A stretch of DNA of 64,000 bases from Myrica gale (GCA_963930655.1 OZ005615.1:13472001-13536000); one strand, 5' to 3'. Positions 24,501 through 36,299 are shown, counted from the first letter of the stretch. Program-made: numbers and translations. The notes: generated from the sequence alone by a model not told the origin.

Positions 24501-27438
24501 TCACAGCCATCTGTTTTTTTTTTTTTTTGGTTTGGGGGGGGGGGGGAGGGGGGGTTGCTGATACGGTGTAAATACCCCTACCAGAAAGGGGTCTCATTAG
24601 GATAGCAAGGTTAAGATGCAGCACCTGTAGAACAGTCACAAGAACAGATTCTTTCTCTTTGCGCCAGCCTCCAGGTACTTCAAAAGCAAGAGCAATATGT
24701 GTGTTCTGTTCTCCCAAGGAGTCAATCAGATAAGTGACAACACAATTAACAGAAACCTGCTTATTACTCAAATAATCAACCCACAAAAAAGAAGATATAG
24801 AAGACCCAAAAGCACCAAGGTGGGGAAGGGGAGAATTGGAAAACATGAAAAGGATGATTGGTGATACACACCCCAGTATCAGCTTGACGACGATAATCCC
24901 CGCCAACATATACAGAAGTTGGCTCTTCAACAGGGTGTGTGCTCGGTAAGTCAGAGAGCAGTGGTTCTGCAATGGACAGCAGGTCCTTGTGTTCCACCCC
25001 AGATGCAGCAAGAACTAGCCGAGGAGCAGTATAATTCTCCTGGAATACCACAATGCAACATCATTTATTATGAACCAACATACACAAGAAGAAAGATCAA
25101 TTGACTAATCAAATCAAGGACATTCAACCAATAATTGTGAAGATTCTCTATTTCTGTGAAGAATAGTTATAACACCCATGCACTATTCATAAAGTTTCTT
25201 TGTCTTACAGCAACAAATTCCTTCAAAATGGTACCATCCAATCTGTTTAGCGCAGATTCAGGAGCCATAAGAGGGTTTGCTAAAGCCCCAGAATAACCGG
25301 CAGAGTGAATTGCCTCCAATAGTAAGCCTTGAGGATTGTTAGAAAGTCCTTCAAGCTCTTGTTTCACCTTTAGCATCTACATAAACAGATAGTGTACTAT
25401 CAGAACATTTCATTCAGGCAACGAACAGAAAACAAACGAGGACAGCCTACAATCCACGGACCCTAAATTTAATTAGAGTACCACACAAGGAAGGCTCCAA
25501 AAACCCACACATCCATCTATGGCTCTAAACTCACATGCAGATATTAAAATGAAATGAAATAAACGCAGTCGGGAAAAAAAGAAATAAATACATAACAAAC
25601 ACCTAAGGGAAAATGAGCAAAATAGAGTAGTTCTTCTAAACCAAATCTAGTAATTAACAAAAAAGAACTCCCAAAGTGTCAAAACTGGTTCCATGCCACA
25701 TCAAAGGCAGTTAAGAGTGAAAAGGGTACATATATCATACCAATCCACCATGACAGACGAACAAGTAAATAACAACTGTTACCTCTTCATTCACTTCCCA
25801 ATCCAAGAAAACAGGGTTCCTCACAGAGTCAACAAGCAATTCTACCATCTGAGGAACATATGTTTTAAGAGCATCAAAAGAATATCCCATTTGTTCCCGA
25901 GAAGCTGAGGCTCCAATGTTACCGCCAACTGCTTCTACTTCCCTCACAATGCGCAAGTGGCTCCTGTTTGTTGTGCTCTTGAAGGCCATCCTCTCCAGGA
26001 AGTGTGAAGCCCCAAATGTCTCTGGTGTCTCGTATATGGAACCACAATCGAGGTACAACCCTATGGATGCTGCAGGATTCTGATCAAGATCCACCAGTCA
26101 CACCTTTATCAGGATCATAAACCACGAAATAAAATGCCTAGAACTTTAAAATGCGGATGGATTTAAGAATGAGTCAAAGAATACAAAAGGTTGTGACACT
26201 TATTTCATACCGGTGAAGTTTCCGAAGCTATTTTGACACCGTTAGGAAGAGTTGTGATCTGAGTTTTACTTGGCTCAACATAATCTGGCAGTGGAGGAGG
26301 GAGGGTAGCGCCTGCGAGTGGGATCTCCAAAGGAGGTAGGGTAGTTCGATCTGCCAGCCAGCCAAAGAGACCCCCTGAAGATTGGTTTGCAGCAACTGCA
26401 CTTGAAGTTGAAAACCTGTTGGTCCCCAAAGTGCCCACACGACCCTAGTATAGCAGTCCATTATTTGAGAGATTGCCAATTAGTAATCCGTATTGTGTAA
26501 ATACTCGTGGCAATCACTTCTATACCAGCAACATTCATATTTTGATACGCAACAAAATTTGTTGGATAACAAAAATACAAAGCTAGAGTCGAAAACATTT
26601 TTCCAGAGACAATTATAAGACAAAAACCCCATACAGTTTATCCAGAGGGAAAGAGGAGACTATTTTCCCATTGAAGACTAGTTGCAAGTGAAAAAGTGCC
26701 CCCACCCCAACAAAAAAAGGAAAAAAAGAAAAACCAAAAGAATCGTTCAACATAATTAGACACGGTATGTCATGTGGAATTAGAGAAAAAAAAACTGCAT
26801 TTGGTTTCTCAAATGACATTCGTAAACAAAAGTAATGAGATCTTGAATCTTAGAACTTTCCAGATAACTAAGACCAAAATGAAAAAACAGAAAAAAGAGG
26901 CATGCCAAATTAAAAAAACTTCTTTGAAAGCTGAACGGTATTGGACAGAAAATTCTTCAGGACACCTTTCTAGTCCTTAGGTTTCCCAGCATGCAAAAAC
27001 ATTAAATGCACATTGTAACACATTACTCCTCCTAACCCCCAAATGATAATCCAATCCTATTGATTTGAAGCCGAAACGAAACAAGCTCAAATCGCTTATT
27101 AAGCTCTCCATCCACTGCGAACTCCTAAAATGAAATATATCCAATCATCCTAACAACAATCATAATCTAAATAACCCAACACACCAAAGTCAGATCTAAC
27201 TGTAAACAAGTCAAAGGTTTGAAGACACGATAAAGGGGAAACGGTTTCTCGATCTTTTTACTTGTATATGATATAGTCTCGGTTCAGGTACGGAGATTTT
27301 TTATCGTTTCTTTTTCCTCTCCAGCGTTTCCTCTTGGGAACAAATCGGAAAGTTAGGGACCCTTTGGGTTTTGAGTCGACAGCGTTTGGTAGTACTGACC
27401 TTAAGAGACCTGAGACGCGAAGCTGCAGTCCGGTACAT
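21573..27438 (-). CDS. Mitochondrial processing peptidase, alpha subunit (13 exons, 503 aa)
   Basis: MPP removes presequences from imported mitochondrial precursors. In plants it is built into the cytochrome bc1 complex of the inner membrane. The alpha subunit recognises substrate and the beta subunit holds the zinc. Exons (minus): 27400-27438, 26211-26444, 25783-26079, 25209-25376, 24872-25039, 24625-24705, 24411-24477, 23715-23812, 22995-23067, 22800-22870, 22513-22562, 22026-22138, 21573-21625. All introns are GT-AG and the frame stays open throughout. The start [13 protein letters not shown] is an Arg-rich presequence. In the M16 zinc motif region residues 117-121 read HFLER, so the second His of HXXEH is replaced, as expected for alpha. 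The glycine-rich substrate loop [15 protein letters not shown] lies at residues 333-347. The C-terminus is VSSKFRAK. The length is normal. Three small elements or repeats sit in introns without touching splice sites. Confidence 0.95.
21708..22007. mobile_element. Fold-back MITE in last MPP-alpha intron
   Basis: The two halves are inverted copies of about 120 bp. The left arm contains TTCTCGAACTAGTAAAATT and TTGTGCGCCC. The complement of the right arm contains CCTCGAACTACTAAAATTG and ATGTGCGCCC. The centre contains CACGTGTTATAAATGGGCTA. It lies between exon 13 (21625) and exon 12 (22026), only about 20 bp from the exon 12 donor. Confidence 0.65.
22741..22790. repeat. Compound (GT)n/(GA)n microsatellite
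   Basis: A GT run at about 22741-22758 is followed by a GA run at about 22768-22787, inside MPP-alpha intron 10 just after the exon 10 donor on the minus strand. It is a likely polymorphic marker. Confidence 0.85.
23939..24325. mobile_element. Mutator-like MITE in MPP-alpha intron
   Basis: The ends GGGTTAAATACACTTTG and, inward from the right, GGGATAAATGCACTTTG form inverted repeats that continue for about 30 bp. Perfect 9 bp duplications (taaaacaaa) lie at 23930-23938 and 24326-24334. The 387 bp element has no coding capacity and lies between exons 7 and 8. A decayed relative occupies about 60745-61160. Confidence 0.85.
24514..24554. repeat. Poly-T / poly-G low-complexity run
   Basis: Fifteen T bases are followed by GGTTT and a G-rich run broken by one A. 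It lies in the intron between MPP-alpha exons 6 and 7. The length is likely to be unreliable. Confidence 0.8.
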
Positions 27439-27788
27439 GTTGAGCTTGGGTAACAATTAAGCCCTAGAAACCTTTGAGGGTCGCAATACCTCTGCGGTGT
27501 TTTGAGGTTTCTGAGAGAACTGAGGTGGCTATACCGCTATAGCTTTGCAATGGAGTTAAAGAAGAGAAGAACAGGCTCTGGGTTTGGTTTTTGCCTTTTG
27601 GGGGATTTGGATCCTCTGCCGTTAACATGGCTACTCTCGAGGTGATTTGGCCACGTCAGGAGAGATTGCAGTGGCTACGAAATTTTCTTTTTTGTTCTCT
27701 TTCCACTTCTTTTTTATTTCTACGTGTCAGATACGTTTTTTTTTATAAATGCCATAATTTATTTAAGGGAAAGCTCCAATTATAATAG
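27439..27788 (-). promoter_or_regulatory. MPP-alpha 5' leader and promoter region
   Basis: Only about 350 bp separate the MPP-alpha start codon from the next transposon remnant. On the minus strand there is no clear TATA box near the expected start. This is common for housekeeping mitochondrial genes in plants. Confidence 0.4.
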
Positions 27789-28949
27789 TAGGGTAAGAGG
27801 TTGTTTAAGGCCTTGAATTAAGGACGCCTCAATTAAATTTTTTTTAATAGGTATATTGAAAAAATATTTAATAATAATAAATTTTTATTCAATAAAAAAG
27901 CCTAATAAATCTCCTCAATAAAAGAAACAACTTACTCTTCACCATTATAAAGTCTAATGTATTAATTACAAATTGATTCAAACGAAATTTCATAAAATCA
28001 ATATCCTATAAAATATCCTTAAAATTAGTTGGCATGTGATTCTAGAAATCCTATAAAATCTCACTTGTAATTTATTTAATTTGTTTTACATTATTTGAGA
28101 AAAAAATTCTAACCGTTTATACTATATAATATATTTAATTTTTTTTATAACCTCGTATGCATTAATTAACAACTAAAAATCTATCTTTAAAAGTATTTCT
28201 TCTATAAATCATTTCACAATTATCTGAGACAATATTGAGTTGCTTTTAAGTACAAAAACTACTTAAAAATCCACTTGATCATCCTATTTTTTATCCTCAT
28301 TTATTGGTGCTTCCCAACGGGTATCTTTGGGATGAAGATCACTAGTAGTCACTAAAGTCTAGGTGCTATTATTATAAAATTTTATTTTCATAGTTTATTT
28401 GTTGTATTTATTATTGTATTTTTATTTTCTGGTTTTTCATTTAATTTGAAGAAGTTGAAATCTTTGGATGAGGATGACTTGAAAAAATATTGTTTTGTAC
28501 TTGAAAATATTTTAAAACATGAAGATCATGTTGATATTGATGGTTTAGATTTGTTTTCAAAATTGAAACTATTAACAGATATTTTAAAAATAGAGACTTA
28601 CACTCCAATTGAAACATTAAATTATATAAAAAGATTGGACTATTTTCTAAATACAAGTATTGCTTATAGAATATTCTTGACAACACTTTCTAAAAGAAGT
28701 TTTTAAAAACTAAAACTAATATAGTCCTACTTAAGATCATCTATGACCAAGAAAGATTAAATGGAATAGCCATATTATCAATTGGAAATGATATATTAAC
28801 AAATTTTGATAAGTAATTTGGAATTTTATAAAGCCAGAAGAATATGTTTTAAATAATTTTTTATTAATATTTTATTTTTATAAATTATTATAGAAGATCT
28901 CACTTTGAGATTTCGCCTAAGATCCCAATTACCTTAGAGCCGCCCCTAG
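27789..28949 (+). mobile_element. hAT element remnant, ZMYM1/TTF-type
   Basis: The right end reads inward as CTAGGGGCGGCTCTAAGG, a terminus of the plant hAT group encoding TTF-finger / ZMYM1-like transposases. The left end near TAGGGTAAGAGGTTGTTTAAGG is degraded. Coding remains are at 28446-28870. No matching target duplication was found, so the left edge is approximate. Confidence 0.6.
28446..28870 (+). pseudogene. ZMYM1-like hAT transposase C-terminal remnant
   Basis: The 86-codon frame (28446-28706) contains LKSLDEDDLKKYCFVLEN, then DIDGLDLFSKLKLL and LNYIKRLDYFLNTSIAYRI. This matches the C-terminal hAT-dimerisation part of plant zinc finger MYM-type 1-like proteins. Translation continues with stops at 28704, 28722 and beyond, and a frameshift into a frame reading RLNGIAILSI. 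The N-terminal TTF finger and most of the catalytic domain are missing. Confidence 0.8.
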
Positions 28950-29085
28950 TTTATTTGTGAACAGAAAAATCACTTTTTTTCCCTCTTAGCTTAAATGTCA
29001 AAATTGGTGTATTGACATATCGGATAATTGCAAAACTTAAAACTTAAAAATTAAAAGAAATGCACTGCTTTATACTAGTGGTCAT

Positions 29086-29319
29086 GTTTGTTTCCCCAAT
29101 AATTCGGTGCATATAAATTTTCACCAAAACGAACACACTCCAACATTTTTAACTTTTATACGTATACACTTTACTTTTCACAAACTCCAATAAATCTCAA
29201 TAAAGTAAATATTACACTCCAATATTTTTAACTTTTAAACATACACACTTTACTTTTCACAAACTCTAATAAATCTCGATAAAGTAAAGATTCCCAAAAT
29301 TTCAGCAAACAAACCTACC
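29086..29319. mobile_element. MITE with internal duplication
   Basis: The outer part CATGTTTGTTTCCCCAA pairs imperfectly with a right end whose complement reads GGTAGGTTTGTTTGCTGAA. Inside, a unit of about 66 bp containing TACACTTTACTTTTCACAAA is present twice in tandem. It is non-coding. Confidence 0.5.
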
Positions 29320-30837
29320 CAGTTTTTGACTCTATATTAAAAGGCTTTATTGTTATTTTTCGTTGAAGTTTTTGACTCTATTATATGATTTTTTTTTCTT
29401 TGTACTTGTCTTTCTAAATTTGATGAAATTGTAAAAGAAAATATGAAATGAATTTTTACCCTAAAAGGTCAAACCCTTTTAGCTTTCACTGTGTCTACTC
29501 CGATGATGAGGTTCTTTAAATTCTGACGGTCGTTTTTCATAAACTGATATGTTTTTCGCCAAATTAGAATATAATTACAAAAGGTGACTAATTTCAAAAT
29601 CGTAACTTTTAAACCATTTATAAAAATGAAGATTCCAATTTACAACTCCACCATGGAATTATCCTGAAAAACTTAGATATTAGAACAATGTATTCAATGA
29701 TTATAGTGAAAAGAAATATTATTTTAGACTCTCAAATGGTTTAATATCATTTTAAGAGTTCGAACAGATATATATGTCACATTGAACACTCGAACAACTA
29801 AAATTGATTCAACCATTAGAGTAGTGTTGCATACCCATTTACCACATATATCAATCATATGATTTATTCATATTACACATCGATAAATTTTGGTTGTTTA
29901 AGGGCTCAACATGATTAATGTAGTAGTTAAGACCTCAAAGTTGACCTTGTAATTGATTAAGATCGAGTTATAGCAGCAGCTATACTTTATCTATTGGAAC
30001 TATTCACGACTTGAACCAACAAAACAGATTTGAAGAAGAACTGTAAGTGATTGAAGCAAGGCGAAGCAGTCACCTATTTTAGTTTAAAATTACGTCGAAT
30101 TTTTACTTGCCACAACAATCCTCCTCTCTTTTTTCTTTTTTTCCCCTTGTAATTCTGCAGTGTCGAGTGGCTCTGTGGATCATTTGCTCATCTAAATGGG
30201 CTCCAGACAGTCGCAGCTTTGGGCTATATTTTTAGCAGTCTAATCCTACAGTAGTGATAATGGACTGATATCCTGAGCTCACCTCAACTGTCGCCAACTT
30301 AAGTAGTAGTCCAACTAAGCTTTCTATAATTAAGCCCGGCCCATCTATTAGCCGAGGAGAACAACCACTGTTGACCGTTCGAGATGTAAGTGGACGGCCC
30401 TTTTCCAGATTCATGGCCCATACACTATACTTGGACATACTGTAGAGCCAGTGGAGGCAATTCCATGGACACCTAACACCTTTGCTACCTCTTTTAAACA
30501 CAATAGTCATAGACAATAACCTTGAACATATATATGGACAGAAGAAGACGAGAAAACGTATTTGCGTTGCTGGTTTTTGGGAAAATAAAAGTTTAGGGCA
30601 GAATGTTACCTGGAATTACATGCTCGGGAAGAAATGACAAAAAAGGAAATGAGGACTTAGGGCAGGGTGGACGTGGAGAACATCACTTCGGCAACTGCAA
30701 CGACATGGCTTCCCATCTCGGACTATAAGAGGCTGTTCGGTTGGTTAGAAAATTAATTTAATCTCAATAAAAAAGAAGGAAGAATTACTTGATTCGATTG
30801 CACCAGCAGAAACAACGGTAGTGCTGAAAACTATTAA
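29320..30837. other. Intergenic, no gene recognised
   Basis: AT-rich sequence without supported exons, RNA genes or element ends. Confidence 0.45.
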
Positions 30838-31279
30838 TGATGGGCCGTGAAATACTCAGTTCGACCAAACCACTTGGGCTCGGGCTTATTAGCCGGTTAG
30901 TAACCCCGAGTAGTCGACCGCACGTCAACATCTGGTACCCGCTCTCACATAGAGGCCTGATCATTCGAGGACTCCTCATGAATATTTGAATGGCTGGTGG
31001 CACTCTCCTAATACAACTCTACAACCTAACTCCTCCAGGAGACAGTCTCGCGATAGGAGTCCCGAAGCACAGACTATTAGACTCCTTTTGGGACTCTACT
31101 ACCTCCCAATATAAAGAACCAGATATTCTCCTCCATACTTTTTCAAGTTTTACCTACCTAATACTAAACTCTTTTTCTAAGAATTAACTTGGTCGTCGGA
31201 GACTTGATTCGAGGCCACCCCCTCGATGATTCTTATAGGTTCACTCGGCTTCCGAGCACTGTGGTGATTTTTGGCATCA
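30838..31279 (+). repeat. 5' LTR
   Basis: Starts TGATGGGCCGTGAAATACTC and ends TTTTTGGCATCA. It is 442 bp and contains an 84 bp segment, bounded by CCAG at both ends, that the 3' LTR lacks. Confidence 0.8.
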
Positions 31280-31697
31280 TTAGATGGCGCTGTCTGTGGG
31301 AATCTCGAAAAAAGTCACCTCCAAACACTTTCACTTTCATCATCTCCTTTATGTTTGTCCCTCATCATAATGACTTCCCTCGCTGGAATACTAAACAGCA
31401 ACCAACCACCCATGGTCCCAAGCAAAGAACTCGTTCCCAACAACGACGCCCGCTGGCCAATCTCGTTTAGACCGAGGAGAATCTCGCTCAGCAACTCAAC
31501 ATGATACAACAGATTAAAGCACCTCGTCTCCACCGTAATCACGTATGTCTCAGTCACACGAGGGAACTGCTGACAACAACTCAACTCATCAGACTCCACC
31601 TAAGCGGCAGATGGCGAAAGACCGGAAGGCCTCCCTTCGCGAGTAGATCACTGGACAAGCGGAGCAGATCCGTCTCCTTCAACAAAAGCTGAGCAAA

Positions 31698-32476
31698 GTG
31701 AAGGACCCTAAGGCCAACAACTCATCCGTCCTGACTAACGTCAGTAGTTTCCCGTTTACTGATAAGGTGCTCTCTTACCCACTACCGCAACGATTTCGCC
31801 CGCCTATTGTCGACCTCTTCGATGTCTCGGGAGACTCCTGTGATCAAGTCAAAATCTTCCGCCTCCATATGCATGTGTAGTCATATACCGACCCAATCCT
31901 TTGTCGCGCCTTTTCCCTCACCTTAAAAGGACCGGCCCAGCAATGGTTCACTAGTCTGTTGTCGAGGTCCGTTGGTGACTTTGACACCCTCAGTAAGATG
32001 TTCATGAGCCACTATATTTCCAACAGGATGCTTAAGAAGTCGTCCTCTTACCTATTCAGCATCAAGCGAGTACTTCGGGAGAGCCTACGAAAATACCTCG
32101 CTAGATTCAACCAAGAGGCAGTGGCTATTTCCCGCGCTACAGATGAAACAAAGCTCATGACATTGACCAACGGCCTTCGGCCTTGTGATTTGCTACATTT
32201 TCTCCTCCGAAAGAACCCCCCAAACTTTGGAGACGCCATGAGGGAGGCGCAAGAACACATGGATTGCGAGGATATGTTTGCGGCAAGGATAAGTCTTATT
32301 CAACCAGTGCATGAAAGATCAGAGAAGCGCGGTCGGGATATTGACCACTTTAGGCCTAGAGACCAGAGAAGGCGGACGGGCAAGGATCACTCCACTCGCC
32401 CACGATTCGACCCTCGGGTCCCCAATTACCACCGAAATAGGCAACATCAAGTAGTCCATACGCATGTTATTTTATA
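31698..32476 (+). pseudogene. Ty3/gypsy gag pseudogene
   Basis: The frame contains the retrotransposon gag core: RFRPPIVDLFDVSGDSCDQV, GPAQQWFTSL, SLRKYLARFNQEAV, NGLRPCDLLHFLL and a Q-EHMDCED-like helix. It ends in an Arg/His-rich tail. Gag packages element RNA into virus-like particles. An in-frame TAG at 31878-31880 splits the core. No CCHC zinc knuckle and no pol frame follow before the tandem repeats begin. Confidence 0.8.
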
Positions 32477-32546
32477 AACTCCTTATGATAATCTTACTTC
32501 TAGTTTTGTAAACTCAACATCGGTTAGATTGTTTGAATATCACAAT

Positions 32547-33193
32547 AACGCCAAGCACCCCAGCAGAGGGTCAACTCCACCGAGCACCCTGCCAGGGACA
32601 AGATCCCTGCAAGCTTGACTCGATCACATGCCCTGCCTAGGACAAGATTCCCGGAAAGGTCTAACCCTTCAGAAGTCCAATAACGTCGAGCACCCTAGCA
32701 GAGGGTAAACTCTACCGAGCAGCCTGCCCGGGACAAGATCCCCGCAGGCTTGACTCGATCACATGCCTTGCCCGGGACAAGATCCCTGCAGAGGTCCAAT
32801 CCTACAGAGGTCCAATAACGCTGAGCACCCCAGTAGAGGGTCAACTCCACCGAGCACCCTGCTTGGGACAAGATCCCTACATGCTTGACTCGATCACATA
32901 CCCTGCCCGGGACGAGATCCCCGCAGAGGTCCAACCCTACAAAGGTCCAATAACGCCGAGCACCCTGCCCGGGACAAGATCCCCGCAGGCTTGACTCGAT
33001 CACATGCCTTGCCCGGGACGAGATCCTTGCAGAGGTCCAACCCTACAGAGGTCCAATAAAGTCTAACACCCTAGCAGACGGTCAACTCCGTCTAGCACCC
33101 TGCTCGGGACAAGATCCCCGCAGACTTTACTTGATCACAAGCCCTGCCCAGGACGAGATCCTTGCAGAGGTCCAACGCTACAGAGGTCCAATA
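32547..33193 (+). repeat. Tandem array, about 134 bp unit (part 1, 5 copies)
   Basis: Units start near 32550, 32685, 32819, 32953 (short, about 106 bp) and 33059. Each contains GAGCACCCTG, GGGACAAGATCCCCGC, GCTTGACTCGATCACATGCC and GAGGTCCAATAA. Within one unit the GGGACAAGATCCC segment itself recurs twice, so the unit was built from an older internal duplication. Open frames on either strand are a by-product. Confidence 0.9.
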
Positions 33194-34455
33194 TATGAGT
33201 CCTAGGATTAAGGATTAAGGCAATCCAAGAGAGGGGTGAATTGGTTTTCCAAAACTTTTTGCTATTGACTCCCAAATATGTGCTTGCAAAGTAACTAATA
33301 ATTTAGCAAAATTATATAATATGAAATAAGAGTAAAGTGCTAAAAGTAAAGAGTAGAGATAGAGAAGCAAACACGTAACTTTTAGGTGGTTCGATAAATT
33401 CGCCTACATCCACCCTCAAGCTCCTTCACCGAGCCTTGAGGTTTTTCCACTATTCTTGAAATAACAAACACTCTAGCTTCCGAGTGCTAGAGAATCGTAC
33501 AAATGTTTTCTCGGGGCTCAACACTCAAACCCTTATATGTGATTTTTGGGCTCACCACTCACAACCCCACCAAGCTTGAGATATACTCTCTAAGCTTCTT
33601 TTTTAGTGAACAACCTCACTAAAGGAACCAACTCTCTTGATATGAAGATTGAAGAATAAAAACTCTCTTGATAGAGTAGATATGACAATGAAAAGCTCTA
33701 TCTCTTTATTCACACAAAGACAAAGATATGAAAGTGTGTTTTGTGTGAATGATATGAGAAATATAGAATATGAAGGTTTAGAATATTTATCAAGTAGTAG
33801 AAATGATATGTGGTCATTGGGGTGTGATTTCAGAAGTTATGGATGTGTATTTATAGGTCACATATGAAAACTAGCCGTTTATAGCCGTTGTGAGTCGTCT
33901 ATTAAAACGAGTCGGTCGACCGCTACATGAACCGGTCGACCGCTTCAAGTTACCGTTACTCCAACGGTCATATTGTCAGAAACTTAACGGCTCTATTTTA
34001 AAATCAACTGGTCGACCGCTTCTTCAGCCGGTCGACCGCTTCAACTTAAACATAGTCTAGTTCTTTTAAAACTATGTTTTTGACAACTTTTAAACACCCA
34101 ATTTTAAAGCCTTACTTCCCATAAGTATATGAAAGGTTTGGAAGTTTGATTGGGGTGTTTTGAAACATTTAAAAATATTTTATTCTTTCAAACAAAAGGT
34201 AAAATAGTTTATGCACGTTTTTAAAGATATGCAAGTGTGTGATTCAAATCCTTGTCAAAAGTGAAACAAGGAGTTACAAGGTTATACCCTAAGGTCTTGA
34301 ATCTTCACTTTTGAGCTCTTTGCATCTTTTTGATCTTCTTTCTTCAAGTTTTTGGTTCTTTAATGAAACATGACTTTGTCTTTGAAGATGTTCATTTATA
34401 AACTCAATCCATTTATTGAAATCATCAAAATCTCGATTGTGTACAAAATCCAACA
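33194..34455. mobile_element. 1.26 kb insertion that splits the tandem array
   Basis: The array unit is interrupted at GTCCAATA and resumes after the insertion at AATAACACTGAGCAC. The 5-mer caata lies on both sides (33189-33193 and 34456-34460). The insert holds CAATCCAAGAGAGGGGTGAA, a phrase common in non-coding plant retroelement sequence, and AGGTGGTTCGATAAATTCGCC. A 17-base motif with ACCGGTCGACCGCTTC recurs three to four times near 33.92-34.05 kb. No protein is recognisable. An LTR-retroelement fragment is likely but unproven. Confidence 0.5.
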
Positions 34456-35000
34456 CAATAACACTGAGCACGTCAGCGGAGGGTCAACTCCGCCGAGCAC
34501 CCTGTGAAGGGTAAGATCCCCGCAGGCTTGACTCGATCAAGCCCCCTGCCCTGGATAAGATTCACGCAGAGGTCCAATAATGTCGAGCACCCTGCTTGGG
34601 ACAAGATCCCCGCAGAGGGTCAACTCCGCCGAGCACCCTGCCCGGGACAAGATCCTCGCTGGCTTGACTCATTCACATGCTCTGCCCTGGACGAGATCCC
34701 CACAGAGGTCCAACCCTACAGAGGTCCAATAACGCCGAGCACCCCAGCAGAGCGTCAACTCCGCTGAGCACCCTGTCAGGGACAATATCCCAGCATGCTT
34801 GACTCGATCACGCGTCCTGCTCGGGACAATCCCCACAGAGGTTAAATAATGCCGAGTATCCTGCTTGGGACAAGATCCCCGTAGAGGGTCAAATCCGCCA
34901 AGTACCCTGCCAGGGACAAGACCCCTGTAAACTTGACTCGATCAAATCAGCCAAGCACCCGGCCCGGGACAAGGTCCCGCGGAGAACCAATAACGTCGGG
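34456..35000 (+). repeat. Tandem array, about 134 bp unit (part 2)
   Basis: Continuation of the 32547-33193 array after the insertion. It has about five more degenerate units with varied deletions and the same GAGCACCCTG and GGGACAAGATCC blocks. Confidence 0.85.
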
Positions 35001-35559
35001 CAAACGTGGTAGGAACGAACATGGCGAATAAGTAAAGCCGGTTATGATATCCCGAAACAGGTCACCAACTATTTTCATTCAAACCAGAGCAAAAAGAGAA
35101 CACAACAGGGAAAGTGCACAATAGTTGGTCCTATTATACAAAAAATATACATCGTTTTTTAAATCCGCCTGGCGAGCTAGGAAGAGATGATGATATATGT
35201 TCAAAAAGGAACTGTATGCAAAGGCCTAAAGATCTCCCTGTAGCTCAGGGATGTGGATGGTCTGCTCTGCTCCGGAAAGGCTGGTCGGCTCCTTGATAAC
35301 AGCTCTAATCTCAAACTCTTTGTCAACTGGAGCCTTTTCGGCCCATGCCACGACCGGTTCCTCGACTAAAGGAGTACCTCGTTCGCTCCTAGGACAACAG
35401 TCGTCCCACTTTAGGTCCTGTACTCTACGCTCTCCTCTCGGCTCATTGGTCATCCCTATACCCTCTGTTGGGGTTCTCAACCGAGCGTCAATTTAGTATA
35501 ACCTAGATTCTCATGCTTTTCGTTCGGTTTTTCGAGGTTGAAAGGGGGGAAACTACTAC
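35001..35559. other. Ty3 element 3' internal region
   Basis: Non-coding sequence between the tandem array and the polypurine tract. A minus-strand open frame at 35226-35480 has no known similarity. Confidence 0.5.
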
Positions 35560-35917
35560 TGATGGGTCGTGAAATACTCGGCCCGACCAGACCACTTGGG
35601 CTCGGGCTTATTAGCCAGTTAGTAACCCCGAGTAGCCGACGGTGCGTCAACATCTGGTACCCGCTCTCACATAGAGGCCTGACCATCCGAGGACTTCTCA
35701 TAAATATTTGAATGGCTGGTGGCACTCTCCTAATACAACTCTACAGCCTAACTCCTCCAGATATTCTCCTTCATACTCTCTCAAGTTTTACCTACCTAAT
35801 ACTAAACTCTTTCTCTAAGAACTAACTTGGCCGTCATAGACTTGATCTGAGGCCACCCCTCGGTGATTCTTGCAGGTTCACTTGGTTTTTCGAACACTGT
35901 GGTGATTTTTGGCATCA
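35560..35917 (+). repeat. 3' LTR
   Basis: Starts TGATGGGTCGTGAAATACTC and ends TTTTTGGCATCA. It is 358 bp. Apart from the 84 bp gap it aligns throughout with the 5' LTR, with frequent substitutions, so the insertion is not recent. Confidence 0.8.
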
Positions 35918-36299
35918 TCAACTACTATTGATACGTACGTAATACGTTACTGCTGTAGGACAGAGGCAAACAGCACTAGCGCTGCGTAAAGGTGCGAAAA
36001 GGCAAATGAGAAATTGATTACCTCCTGGGCTCCTACTGGTGAAGAGATACGTATCGCACGTGCTAATTAAAAGATACGTTTGTGGGGGGCGACGCAATTG
36101 TCCCTCCTGGAAGATTCAGGGGACTATCGGTTAAACTTCTTCCCGAGGCGACAAGAGCCCCATTGTTTTCGGAGCGATCTTGGCTGGTTTCTAACCCCGC
36201 GACTCTTGGCCCAATTGTGTTCGTGGCAGCTGTTTCCTGTCCGCAAATTCTTTTTTTGTGCTTTTCCCAATTGATTAGGAGTAAAAAATTTGCGTAGAA
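35918..36299. other. Intergenic, nothing recognised
   Basis: No supported feature. Two overlapping plus-strand frames near 36080-36297 lack known motifs. Confidence 0.4.

Larger units (their letters stand above)
30838..35917 (+). mobile_element. Ty3/gypsy LTR element, gag-only, with tandem repeats
   Basis: Two LTRs in direct orientation (30838-31279 and 35560-35917) flank 4.28 kb. Just inside the 5' LTR lies TGGCGCTGTCTGTGGGAA, a primer-binding-like site seen in many plant Ty3/gypsy elements. A polypurine tract (GAAAGGGGGGAAA) lies just before the 3' LTR. Only a damaged gag is present and no protease, reverse transcriptase or integrase. Much of the interior is a tandem array of about 134 bp units interrupted by another insertion. 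No clean 5 bp target duplication was found. The element could not move without a helper. Confidence 0.85.

Noticed and set aside
32695..33003. Repetitive minus-strand protein of 102 codons
   Set aside because: It is a translation of the 134 bp tandem array. The repeated residues follow from the DNA repeat.
32547..35000. CRISPR-like array
   Set aside because: Units are contiguous with no unique spacers, are too long, and lie within a plant LTR element.
30838..35917. Autonomous Ty3 element with pol
   Set aside because: No protease, reverse transcriptase, RNase H or integrase frame was found in any of the six frames between the LTRs.
36082..36297. Overlapping short plus-strand frames as a gene
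   Set aside because: No conserved motif, no splice structure, and two frames of similar size compete in the same DNA.
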